A program made the position numbers and the translations under genes. Under the pieces are notes generated by a model that had not been told where the DNA came from, did not search any database, and was given only the letters and a program-made list of their open reading frames with translations. From NCBI GenBank assembly GCA_005889475.1, contig VBGT01000075.1:1-51206 (forward strand): a stretch of DNA of 51,206 nucleotides. The letters run 5' to 3'. The DNA comes from Chloroflexota bacterium. Lineage in GTDB: Bacteria > Chloroflexota > Limnocylindria > Limnocylindrales > CSP1-4. Numbering within the stretch: position 1 is the stretch's first letter; every line of letters starts with the position of its first letter. Below are positions 1 through 7,185 of this stretch, one piece after another.

Positions 1-846
1 AGCCACTCCGGCGAGGACCTCCACGTTCGGACGCTGCAGGCGATGTTCCGGCGAACCGGAATCAGCCAGGCGATGTTGGCGACCGGCACGGAAGGCATGC
101 CGCTCGACGCGCTCACGGCGGCCCGGCTCGCGCGCGACGGCGAGCGGCCCGGCGAGATCCGGCACATGTGCTCGGGCTACCACGCCGCCTTCCTCCTCCT
201 GGCGCGCCTGCACGGCTGGCCGGCCGACGAGTACTGGCTCGACGACCATCCCACGCAGATGGCGGCCCGCGAGGTGGTGGCGCGCTCCTTCGGCGTCCCG
301 CCGTCGAAGCTCGTCACGAGCCTCGACGGCTGCGGCGTCCCGACGTTCGCGTTCCCGTTGCGGGCCATCGCCCGTGCCTACGCCTTCCTCGCCGATCCCG
401 AGTCCGTTCGGTCTGACGATGCCCGGGCAGGTCTCGCCGGCTCGGTCGCGGTCGTGCGCGACGCGATGCTCGGCCACCCGGAGATGGTGGGCGGAACGCG
501 CGAACGGCTCGACACGTCGGCCATGAAAGCGCTCCCTGGCCGGCTCGTCGCCAAGGGCGGCGCGGAAGGGCTGCGCTGCTTCGCGATCCTGCCCGGACCG
601 AGAGCGAAGGGCGGCTCCGCGGCTGCTTCGGGGCTCGCACTCAAGGTCGAGGACGGGGGCGCGAACGAGCGGGCGGCGTCGGCGGCCTCGGTCGAGTCGC
701 TCGTCCAGGCGGGCGTGCTCGACGGGCAGGCACTCCGGGTCCTCGCCCGGTACCACCGCCCGATGGCGGCCGATCCGCACGGCCGCCCCGCCGCGGAGGC
801 GAGCCCGTCGTTCGAGCTTGCGCCGATGAGGGAGCTGCTCGGCTAG
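1..846 (+). CDS. L-asparaginase II family protein, 5'-truncated by window edge
   Basis: The reading frame is open from base 1, so the gene starts outside the window; 281 codons are visible. The first residues SHSGEDLHV and the later SLDGCGVPTFAFPL, together with MCSGYHAAFLLLA, are hallmarks of the bacterial AnsA/asparaginase II family (PF06089), which hydrolyses asparagine to aspartate and ammonia and is unrelated in fold to the E. coli type enzymes. The ATG at 43 in the ORF track is internal, because the conserved SHSGED block lies upstream of it. Only about the last four fifths of a typical protein of this family is seen. No partner gene is visible; the next gene follows after 46 bp and has its own promoter. 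Function is assigned from remembered family motifs; confident for the family, less so for substrate. Confidence 0.85.
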   Translation, partial: SHSGEDLHVRTLQAMFRRTGISQAMLATGTEGMPLDALTAARLARDGERPGEIRHMCSGYHAAFLLLARLHGWPADEYWLDDHPTQMAAREVVARSFGVPPSKLVTSLDGCGVPTFAFPLRAIARAYAFLADPESVRSDDARAGLAGSVAVVRDAMLGHPEMVGGTRERLDTSAMKALPGRLVAKGGAEGLRCFAILPGPRAKGGSAAASGLALKVEDGGANERAASAASVESLVQAGVLDGQALRVLARYHRPMAADPHGRPAAEASPSFELAPMRELLG

Positions 847-880
847 CAAGCGCTCCCGTTCGGGCCGAGTTCGGAGGGCA

Positions 881-886
881 TACGCT
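881..886 (+). promoter_or_regulatory. -10 element TACGCT, leaderless start of the J-domain gene
   Basis: TACGCT ends 6 nt before the GTG at 893, with no ribosome binding site between, so the transcript probably begins at or next to the start codon. No convincing -35 is visible. Confidence 0.5.
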
Positions 887-892
887 TTTCGC

Positions 893-2362
893 GTGCGTGA
901 CCGGGAGCAGCCGCTCGGCGACCCATATCGAACGCTCGGCCTGGAGCCGGGCGCGTCGATGGCCGAGGTCAAGCGCGCCTATCGACGCCTCGCGAAGGCG
1001 TTCCATCCCGACTCGGCGGGCGAGGCGGCACTGCCCCGCTTCCTTGCGATCCACGAGGCATACGAGCGCCTGAACAGCGGCCGCGCCCGCGCGACCATCA
1101 TCCGGCCGACCCGCAGCACGACGTCGGAGCCGTGGCGCGCCGATCCCGAGCGTGCTCGCGCCGCTCGCGAGCGGGCGCGGACGAGGCGCTCCGGCGCGGC
1201 CGGCAGCACCGGCGCGGCCGGCAGTAGCGGCAAGGCGCGCAGCACCGGCACGCCGGGCGGTGCCGGCACGGGAGCCGCCGCAGGGGCGACCCGCGCAAGC
1301 GGGACCGGAGCAGGGGCTCGCGGCAGGGCGGGGCGGACGGGCACGGCCGGCGCGACGTCCGACTCGAGCGGAGCTGGATCGACGGGCGCGGGGTCGTCGC
1401 GGCGCGCGGGCGGCCGGAAGCGCGAGGTGCGCAAGGCCACCCTGGGCTCGACCTCGTACGACGAGGCCCGTGACCCGACCGACGCGACCTGGAGCGGCGC
1501 GTCGTGGTACGGCCCGACGAGCGGGGAGTACTGGATCGTCAACCCGCGCGAGTACGCCGATCCGCGGAAGCACGGCCCGGGCTACCAGCAGCGCTCGCGG
1601 CGGCCGTCCGGACTCCCCGGGAAGGGGCCGCTGGACGGCGACGACGCGGGCGAGGACGAGGCAATTGACACCGGCGGTGAGCCCGGTGCGGCCCGATCCA
1701 CCGCGGCTCGTGCAGCAGCCGCGCATCGCGCGGGAGCCGCGCGCCCCGACGCGCCCAGAGCGGAGGCTTCGCCCGAGGCGGCCTCGACCTCGGCTCGTGA
1801 TGCGCGCCGCTGGGGCGCCACGGCTCGACCGGGCTGGGCTGCCGCATCTGCCGACGCCGATATGCGCCACGACGGGGCGATGTCCCGCGAGTCTGGCGGA
1901 CCCGGCGACGCCGGCTTCGACCCGCTCGGACCCCTGGCGACTGCGAGCCGCGACTGGCTCGGCAGCCCGGGGGATGACCCCATCCGACGGCTTGGCCTCG
2001 CGCTCGTGGCCTGGCCGCCCGTCGGGCTCGCCGCAGCGGCGGCCATCGGCGAGATGACCGGCTGCACGGCCTACTCGGCCGAGTGCGGCGGCTCCGACAT
2101 GCTTCTCCCGTGGCTCGCCCAGGCGGCGATCCTGGGGCTGCTGCTTCTGTTGCCGCCCCTCGCGCGCCTGTTCGTCGGGGGCACGATCGCTGTCCTGCTC
2201 GCGCTGGTCCCGATCACCGCGTTCCTGCTCGTCGTCGGCGCCGGCGGCGCGCCGCAGGCAGCGCTCGTGATGGCCGCGCTGCTCGCGGTGGCGTGGGTCG
2301 CAGGCGTGGGCTGGGCTGCGTTCGCCTGGCGACGGCGTCGCACCTCGGGGCTGGCGCCGTGA
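893..2362 (+). CDS. DnaJ (J-domain) protein with low-complexity linker and C-terminal membrane helices
   Basis: Residues about 8-65 form a J domain (DPYRTLGLEPGASMAEVKRAY, then the invariant HPD in AFHPDSAG), the part that stimulates Hsp70 ATPase. It lacks the Gly/Phe, zinc-finger and C-terminal substrate domains of classical DnaJ. Residues about 75-350 are a long Ala/Gly/Ser/Arg/Thr-rich linker with short repeats, interrupted by a more ordinary block around DATWSGASWYGPTSGEYW. The C-terminus (about 365-480) has roughly four hydrophobic helices, so the J domain is likely tethered to the cytoplasmic membrane. The GTG start is chosen from the J-domain N-terminus and the adjacent -10 element. 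The stop overlaps the GTG of the DtxR-type regulator (GTGA), so the two are probably translationally coupled. The client is unknown. Confidence 0.8.
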   Translation: MRDREQPLGDPYRTLGLEPGASMAEVKRAYRRLAKAFHPDSAGEAALPRFLAIHEAYERLNSGRARATIIRPTRSTTSEPWRADPERARAARERARTRRSGAAGSTGAAGSSGKARSTGTPGGAGTGAAAGATRASGTGAGARGRAGRTGTAGATSDSSGAGSTGAGSSRRAGGRKREVRKATLGSTSYDEARDPTDATWSGASWYGPTSGEYWIVNPREYADPRKHGPGYQQRSRRPSGLPGKGPLDGDDAGEDEAIDTGGEPGAARSTAARAAAAHRAGAARPDAPRAEASPEAASTSARDARRWGATARPGWAAASADADMRHDGAMSRESGGPGDAGFDPLGPLATASRDWLGSPGDDPIRRLGLALVAWPPVGLAAAAAIGEMTGCTAYSAECGGSDMLLPWLAQAAILGLLLLLPPLARLFVGGTIAVLLALVPITAFLLVVGAGGAPQAALVMAALLAVAWVAGVGWAAFAWRRRRTSGLAP

Positions 2363-3114
2363 GCCGCTCCGGCGGGTCCGGCGGGCCGGGCGGCGATCGA
2401 CATCGGGCCACGAGCAACCTCTCCAGCTCCGCCCAGGAGTACCTGCTCACGCTTCGGATCATGGCCGGCGACGGCTCGCGGATCACCGCCTCGCAGGTCG
2501 CCCGGAAGCTCGGGGTCAGCACCCAGGCCGCCAGCGAGATGTTCCGGCGACTCGCGAACGACGGCCTGGTCGCACTCGCCGAGGGCCGCGAGCTGCAGCT
2601 GACCACAGCAGGCCGGACTGCTGCGGATGGCATCTTCCGGCGCCACGCCCTGTGCGAGTGGCTGCTCACCGAGATCGTCGGGCTGGGCTGGGCAGAGTCG
2701 GACGCGGAGGCGGAGCGGCTGCAGGCGGCCATCTCGCCGCGCGTCGAGCAGCAGCTCGACGACCTCCTCGGGCACCCGCAGACGTGCCCGCACGGAAACC
2801 CGATCGACGCCGAGATCGCCCGCCGCCGGCCGGCCGGCGAGCCGCTGTCCGAGACCGACGCCGGGCAGCGGGCGACGATCTATCGGATCACCGAAGCCGC
2901 CGAGGAGGACGCGGCGCTGCTGTCATACCTCGAGGCACGGGGCCTGCGCCCCGGCACCCACATCACCGTGCTGGCCCGTTCGGAGTCGCTCGACTCGCTG
3001 ACCCTCGACGGCCCGCTGGGCCGGGCGACGCTCGGCCTCCGTCCGGCTGCCCTCGTCCGCGTCCTGCCCGGCGACGCCGACCCATCGCTCTTCCACCGAG
3101 TGCCGGCGAGATAG
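2359..3114 (+). CDS. DtxR/MntR-family regulator with degenerate metal site
   Basis: The ORF track begins far upstream, but the true start is most likely the GTG at 2359 that overlaps the previous stop, giving 251 aa. It has an N-terminal winged helix (SSSAQEYLLTLRIM, VARKLGVSTQAASEMFRRL), the dimerisation helices typical of DtxR/MntR (RRHALCEWLLTEIVGLGW, ISPRVEQQLDDLLGHP, CPHGNPI) and a C-terminal FeoA/SH3-like domain (GTHITVLARS...). These repressors normally use Mn or Fe as co-repressor. In the helix that usually reads like HEAxxxEH the sequence here is DAEAERLQAAIS, so several usual ligands are replaced. It may sense a different metal, use the cysteine of TCPHGN, or be metal-independent. 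Targets are unknown; an FTR1 iron permease lies at the other end of the window. Confidence 0.8.
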   Translation: MSRSGGSGGPGGDRHRATSNLSSSAQEYLLTLRIMAGDGSRITASQVARKLGVSTQAASEMFRRLANDGLVALAEGRELQLTTAGRTAADGIFRRHALCEWLLTEIVGLGWAESDAEAERLQAAISPRVEQQLDDLLGHPQTCPHGNPIDAEIARRRPAGEPLSETDAGQRATIYRITEAAEEDAALLSYLEARGLRPGTHITVLARSESLDSLTLDGPLGRATLGLRPAALVRVLPGDADPSLFHRVPAR

Positions 3115-3383
3115 GCACCCCCAGACGTCTGCGACGCATCATTTCGGCCTTGTGTGCGCCGAGTGCAACGTAGTCGGCGATTCCGTGTCATCTGGTCGCG
3201 GGGTGGACGTTTGACCCCGATGGGTGGGCAGCCCAAGCGAGCGCACCCACCGCGGCGAAGCATCCTCGCTGACGAAGGTGCGCCGGCGGCGAATTTGACC
3301 GAAATGGCCGTCGCGTCAGGTGGCCTCGGCAGCGCGTAACCCGTTCTTAAGATTACACAGGTTATCTGGTAGGCTTCCGGGGT
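3115..3383. other. 269-bp intergenic region before gltX
   Basis: No convincing gene is seen. It contains a GGGTGGG...CACCCACC inverted repeat (about 3220-3253) and two loosely similar TTTGACC-containing segments, and ends in the gltX promoter. I see no T-box features (no specifier loop or conserved T-box sequence that I can recognise). Confidence 0.4.
3347..3375 (+). promoter_or_regulatory. gltX promoter: TTAAGA - 17 bp - TAGGCT
   Basis: TTAAGA (3347-3352) and TAGGCT (3370-3375) are separated by exactly 17 bp. The ATG follows 8 nt after the -10, so the initiating A is about where transcription should begin. There is no Shine-Dalgarno sequence. This is one of the few leaderless starts here that also has a recognisable -35. 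Confidence 0.6.
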
Positions 3384-4889
3384 ATGCCCGCCCCGCGCGT
3401 CAGGATCGCGCCCAGCCCGACCGGCCCACTGCACATCGGGACCGCGCGCACGGCCCTGTTCAACTACCTGTACGCCCGCCGGAACGGCGGCACGTTCGTC
3501 CTCCGCCTCGAGGACACGGATGTCGCGCGGAGCACGCTCGCATTCGAGGCGGACATCCTCGAGCAGCTCCACTGGCTCGGAATCACCTGGGACGAGGGGC
3601 CGGACGCGGCAGGCGGCGAGGATCGCGGGCCGTTTGGGCCGTACCGCCAGATGCAGCGGCTCGAGCGCTATGCCGAGGCCGCCGCGCGGGTGCTCGCCGA
3701 GGATAAGGCGTACCCGTGCTATTGCACGCCGGAGGAGCTCGACGCCGATCGCAAGGCCCAGGAGGCGGCCCACAAGCCGCCGCGCTACGTCGGTCGCTGC
3801 GCGAATCTCACCCTCGAGGAGCGCGCGGCCCGCGAGACGGAGGGCAAGCGCGGCGCGCTCCGATTCCGCGTTCCGGCAGGAAAGATCCGATTCGACGATC
3901 TCGTCCGCGGCGAGGTCGAGATCGATACCGCCAACCTCGGCGGCGACTTCGTGATCGTCCGCAGCGACGGCACGCCCCTGTACCACTTCACGGTCGTCGT
4001 CGATGACGCAGCGATGGAGATGACCCACATCATCCGTGGCGAGGACCACCTCTCCAACACGCCCAAGCACATCCTGCTGTTCCAGGCGCTCGGCCACACC
4101 GTGCCGGCGTTCGCTCACCTGCCGCTCATCCTGAACCCGGACCGGACCAAGATGAGCAAGCGCAAGAGCCAGACGGCGATCGCGGACTACCGCGCCCAGG
4201 GCTTCATCCCGGAGGCGCTGGTCAACTACCTGGCCCTCCTCGGCTGGTCGACCGGGACCGAGGAGGAGATCCTCTCGCTCGACGAGCTCGCCGGTCGGTT
4301 CGATCTCGAGCACGTCCAAAAGGGCGGCGCGGTGTTCGACCGCGAGCGGCTCGAATGGCTGAACGGGCAGTGGATCCGGCGGCTCGATGCCGAGGACCTC
4401 ATCGAGCGCCTCCAGCCGTTCCTCGAAGCCGACCGGGATGCCGGGCGCATCGACCTCGTGCCGTCGCCCGAGGAGCTCCGTCCGCTGGTGCCGATCATCC
4501 AGGAACGACTGCCAACGCTCGGCGCGATCGGTGACCTCGTCGGCTTCCTGTGGATCGAGGACCTGTCCGTCGACACCGTCACGCTCGTCCCCAAGCGCTG
4601 GGACCGCGACACGACGCTCGCGGCGCTGCGGGCCGCTCGGGAGGCAATCCTCGAGTCCATCGGCCCCGTGACCTTCGAGGCGGACGAGCTCGAGCCGCCG
4701 CTGCGCGCCCTGGCCGAGGCGCGTGGTTGGAAGGCGGGCGACCTGTTCATGGCGATTCGTGTCGCCGTGACGGGTCGGACCGCGACGCCGCCCCTGTTCG
4801 ACTCGCTCGTCGCGCTCGGGCGCGAGCGGACCCTCGCCCGGCTCGACCGGGCGATCGCGACCCTGGAAGGAATGGAGGTACCCGCCTGA
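3384..4889 (+). CDS. gltX: Glutamyl-tRNA synthetase
   Basis: A 501-aa class I aminoacyl-tRNA synthetase that charges tRNA-Glu (possibly also tRNA-Gln if the organism uses the amidotransferase route). The HIGH-type motif is PLHIGT (residues 15-20) in the start context RVRIAPSPTGPLHIGTARTA, and the KMSKS loop is KMSKR at about residues 256-260. Other GluRS blocks are LRLEDTD, HIIRGEDHLSNTPKH and LALLGWS. The C-terminal anticodon-binding domain follows after about residue 320. Length is normal for a bacterial GluRS. The start at 3384 gives the expected N-terminus immediately before the catalytic motif. It appears to be followed in an operon by a SnoaL-like gene whose ATG overlaps the gltX stop by one base. 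Assignment is secure. Confidence 0.97.
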   Translation: MPAPRVRIAPSPTGPLHIGTARTALFNYLYARRNGGTFVLRLEDTDVARSTLAFEADILEQLHWLGITWDEGPDAAGGEDRGPFGPYRQMQRLERYAEAAARVLAEDKAYPCYCTPEELDADRKAQEAAHKPPRYVGRCANLTLEERAARETEGKRGALRFRVPAGKIRFDDLVRGEVEIDTANLGGDFVIVRSDGTPLYHFTVVVDDAAMEMTHIIRGEDHLSNTPKHILLFQALGHTVPAFAHLPLILNPDRTKMSKRKSQTAIADYRAQGFIPEALVNYLALLGWSTGTEEEILSLDELAGRFDLEHVQKGGAVFDRERLEWLNGQWIRRLDAEDLIERLQPFLEADRDAGRIDLVPSPEELRPLVPIIQERLPTLGAIGDLVGFLWIEDLSVDTVTLVPKRWDRDTTLAALRAAREAILESIGPVTFEADELEPPLRALAEARGWKAGDLFMAIRVAVTGRTATPPLFDSLVALGRERTLARLDRAIATLEGMEVPA

Positions 4890-5317
4890 TGTCGAACGAC
4901 ATCGCCACTCGCATCACCCACGAGACCGTCCAGGCCTGGCTCGACGCCTACATGCACGCTTGGGAGACGTACGACCCGGACGAGATCGGCGCGCTCTTCA
5001 GTGAGCATGCGGACTACCGCTGGCATCCCGCCGACGATCCGGAGGTCGGCCGCGACGCGATCGTCCACGCCTGGGTCAACCCGGGCGGGAACGCGTCCGA
5101 CCGGGATGCGCCGGGCACGTACGCCGGCGAGTACCACTCGTACGCGGTCGAAGACACCAAGGCGGTCGCGGTCGGCACCAGCACCTACTGGACCGACGCG
5201 TCGAGGTCGACCGTCGCCCGGATCTACTACAACAACTGGCTGCTCGAGTTCGACGGCGACGGCAAGTGCAGCTCGTTCACCGAGTACTGGATGTCGCCGA
5301 GGAAGGCCGCCTACTAG
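4889..5317 (+). CDS. SnoaL-like / NTF2-fold protein
   Basis: The ATG shares its A with the gltX TGA (TGATG), giving 142 aa. The pattern WLDAYMHAWETYDPDEIGALF, followed by ADYRWHP, a VGRDAIVHAW helix and a C-terminal beta sheet ending in FTEYWM, is the usual SnoaL-like (NTF2-fold) layout of small polyketide-cyclase-like or steroid-isomerase-like proteins. Such proteins bind hydrophobic or polar small molecules in a cone-shaped pocket, and many have no known reaction. There is no signal peptide. Co-transcription with gltX gives no clue to function. The ORF track start at 4550 lies inside gltX and is rejected. Confidence 0.75.
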   Translation: MSNDIATRITHETVQAWLDAYMHAWETYDPDEIGALFSEHADYRWHPADDPEVGRDAIVHAWVNPGGNASDRDAPGTYAGEYHSYAVEDTKAVAVGTSTYWTDASRSTVARIYYNNWLLEFDGDGKCSSFTEYWMSPRKAAY

Positions 5318-5363
5318 GCCGTCGCGGATGGCGTTGGCCGGCGCACAACGGCAGGCCAATGCT

Positions 5364-5373
5364 CTGTTAACAC
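5364..5373 (+). promoter_or_regulatory. CTGTTAACAC, candidate Pho box upstream of response regulator
   Basis: This 10-mer contains the palindrome TGTTAACA and is repeated exactly in the pstS upstream region (21505-21514, reverse strand). The TTAACA core resembles PhoP-type half-sites known from Firmicutes. It lies just upstream of the -10 element TATCCT of the regulator gene. Confidence 0.45.
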
Positions 5374-5380
5374 TGGTGCG

Positions 5381-5386
5381 TATCCT
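5381..5386 (+). promoter_or_regulatory. -10 element TATCCT, leaderless start of response regulator
   Basis: TATCCT ends 8 nt before the GTG at 5395 with no ribosome binding site in between. A CTGTTAACAC box lies 7 bp further upstream, in the -35 area. Confidence 0.5.
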
Positions 5387-5394
5387 CGACGACG

Positions 5395-6111
5395 GTGGCA
5401 CGAAGCATTCTCGTCGTCGAGGACGAGCCGACGCTGCGCGAGACCCTCGCCGAGGCCCTTGAATCGGAGGGCTACCGCGTCCTCCAGGCCGGTGACGGCC
5501 ATAGCGGGCTCGCGCTCTTCCGTGCCGATCATCCGGACCTCGTCCTGCTCGACTTGATGCTGCCCGAGCTGTCGGGGCTCGAGGTGACGCGCCAGGTGCG
5601 GGCGGAGTCGTCCGTCCCGATCGTGATGCTCACGGCACGCGACGCGGAGGTCGACAAGGTCGTCGGGCTCGAGCTCGGCGCCGACGACTACGTGACGAAG
5701 CCATTCAGCCTCCGCGAGCTCTCGGCACGCATCCGGGCGGTGCTCCGCCGCGGCGAAGCGCTTGTGCCGGCATTGCCGCCGCGCGTGCCGCTCGGCCCGG
5801 TCGAGGTCGACATCGCCGGCCACCGCGTGCTTCGCGACGGCCGCGAGGTGCCGCTCAAGCCAAAGGTCTTCGAGCTCCTGGCGTTCCTCCTTCGCCATCC
5901 GGGCCAGGTCGTGAGCCGTGACCAGCTCCTCGAGCGGGTGTGGGGCTACGACTACCCCGGCGAGACGCGCACGGTCGACGTACACGTCCATTGGCTGCGC
6001 TCGGCGATCGAGCCCGAGCCGGCCAACCCGACGATCATCCAGACGGTCCGCGGCGTCGGCTATGTCCTCCGCCGGCCGGAGCCCTCACCCGCCGTCACAG
6101 GAGCCGGCTGA
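5395..6111 (+). CDS. OmpR/PhoB-family response regulator, probable PhoP/PhoB
   Basis: A 238-aa protein with an N-terminal receiver domain (acidic pocket VVEDEP, phosphoacceptor D53 in LLDLMLPELSG, conserved T in MLTARDAEVDK, K102 in YVTKPFSLREL) and a C-terminal winged helix (LKPKVFELLAFLLRHPGQVVSRDQLLERVWGY begins it; DVHVHWLR...IQTVRGVGYVLR closes it). It should bind DNA when phosphorylated by a sensor kinase. No kinase is adjacent, but the nearest one (11472-12869) is PhoR-like, a Pit transporter is directly convergent (17-bp tail overlap), and its promoter shares a 10-mer with pstS. I therefore infer that it is the phosphate regulator, with moderate confidence. Confidence 0.85.
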   Translation: MARSILVVEDEPTLRETLAEALESEGYRVLQAGDGHSGLALFRADHPDLVLLDLMLPELSGLEVTRQVRAESSVPIVMLTARDAEVDKVVGLELGADDYVTKPFSLRELSARIRAVLRRGEALVPALPPRVPLGPVEVDIAGHRVLRDGREVPLKPKVFELLAFLLRHPGQVVSRDQLLERVWGYDYPGETRTVDVHVHWLRSAIEPEPANPTIIQTVRGVGYVLRRPEPSPAVTGAG

Positions 6112-7099
6112 GCACCTCCCAGGCCGCCCAGGCGACGGCGCCCGAGGCCGGGATCGTCAGGATCCAGGCAACGACGATGTTGCCCGCCACGCCCCAGCGG
6201 ACCGCCGAGAACCGGTCGCTCGAGCCGACGCCGATGATCGCGGAGGAGATCACGTGCGTGGTCGAGACGGGCATGCCGAAATGCGACGCGCCGATGATGA
6301 TCGTCGCGGCCGTCGTCTCGGCCGCGAAGCCGTGGATGGGATCGAGCTTCACCACCCGCTGGCCCATCGTCCTGATGATCCGCCAGCCTCCGGCCGCCGT
6401 CCCGAGCGAGATCGCCGACGCCGAGATGAGGATGACCCACAGCGGGACGATGGGTTCGGGGATCACCCCGCCCGCCACGAGCGCAAGCGTGATGACGCCC
6501 ATCGTCTTCTGCGCGTCGTTCGAGCCATGGCTGAATGCCATGTACGCCGCCGAGAGGACCTGGAGCCGACGGAACCGGTCGTTGATGCGCTTCGGATGCG
6601 CGCGGCGGAACACGTTCAGGAGGACAACCATGAGCGTGAACCCGATGACGACGCCGAGCACCGGCGAGGCAACAAGCGGGAAGAGCACCTTGTCGTATAT
6701 GCCCTGGCCGTTCAGGGACTGCGCCCCCGAGGCGGCGACCGCCGAGCCGATGATGCCGCCGATCAGCGCGTGGCTCGATGACGAAGGGATGCCGAGCCGC
6801 CAGGTCACCAGGTTCCAGGTGATGGCCCCGACCAGCGCCGCCGCAACGACGATCTGGCCCGCATCGCCGGTCGGGGTCGTGGCGATGCCGGAGGCGATCG
6901 TCTTGGCCACCGCGGTGCCCGTGAGCGCCCCGAGGAAGTTGGCCGTCGCCGACATGAGGATGGCGTGGCTGGGCCGGAGCGCCCGGGTCGACACCGACGT
7001 GGCGATCGCGTTCGCCGTGTCGTGGAACCCGTTGATGTAGTCGAAGGCGACGGCGAGGACGATGACGACGATCAGGAGCAGGCTGAAGCCGTCGGGCAC
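6095..7099 (-). CDS. Pit-family inorganic phosphate transporter
   Basis: A 334-aa integral membrane protein of the PiT family, which couples phosphate (often a metal-phosphate complex) uptake to cations. The duplicated family signatures are present: DYINGFHDTANAIATSV near the N-terminus and FSHGSNDAQKTMGVI in the second half, with PSSSSHALIGGIIG and PVSTTHVISSAIIG as the paired re-entrant repeats. Around ten hydrophobic helices can be drawn. The start is GTG at 7099 with the -10 element TAGCCT 7 nt upstream. Its stop lies inside the 3' end of the response-regulator gene on the other strand. The accessory DUF47 protein that usually accompanies Pit is encoded about 4 kb away. Confidence 0.93.
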   Translation of the reverse strand: MPDGFSLLLIVVIVLAVAFDYINGFHDTANAIATSVSTRALRPSHAILMSATANFLGALTGTAVAKTIASGIATTPTGDAGQIVVAAALVGAITWNLVTWRLGIPSSSSHALIGGIIGSAVAASGAQSLNGQGIYDKVLFPLVASPVLGVVIGFTLMVVLLNVFRRAHPKRINDRFRRLQVLSAAYMAFSHGSNDAQKTMGVITLALVAGGVIPEPIVPLWVILISASAISLGTAAGGWRIIRTMGQRVVKLDPIHGFAAETTAATIIIGASHFGMPVSTTHVISSAIIGVGSSDRFSAVRWGVAGNIVVAWILTIPASGAVAWAAWEVLSRLL

Positions 7100-7106
7100 G
7101 ACCGCG

Positions 7107-7112
7107 AGGCTA
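7107..7112 (-). promoter_or_regulatory. -10 element TAGCCT, leaderless start of pit
   Basis: Read on the minus strand, TAGCCT is separated by 7 nt from the GTG at 7099. No ribosome binding site lies between. Confidence 0.5.
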
Positions 7113-7170
7113 GCAGGGCGGCGTGCGCCTCGACCGACGCGCCCGCCGCCTCGTGATCCGGGAGCGCCGA

Positions 7171-7176
7171 TAGACT
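7171..7176 (+). promoter_or_regulatory. -10 element TAGACT upstream of proS
   Basis: TAGACT ends 9 nt before the proS ATG. No Shine-Dalgarno sequence is present, so a leaderless mRNA is likely. Confidence 0.5.
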
Positions 7177-7185
7177 TCGCGTCCC

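Noticed and set aside
3220-3300. Two TTTGACC-containing segments and an inverted repeat before gltX as a possible riboswitch or T-box
   Set aside because: No recognisable T-box or riboswitch features, and the gltX transcript appears to start at the ATG, which would leave this upstream of transcription.
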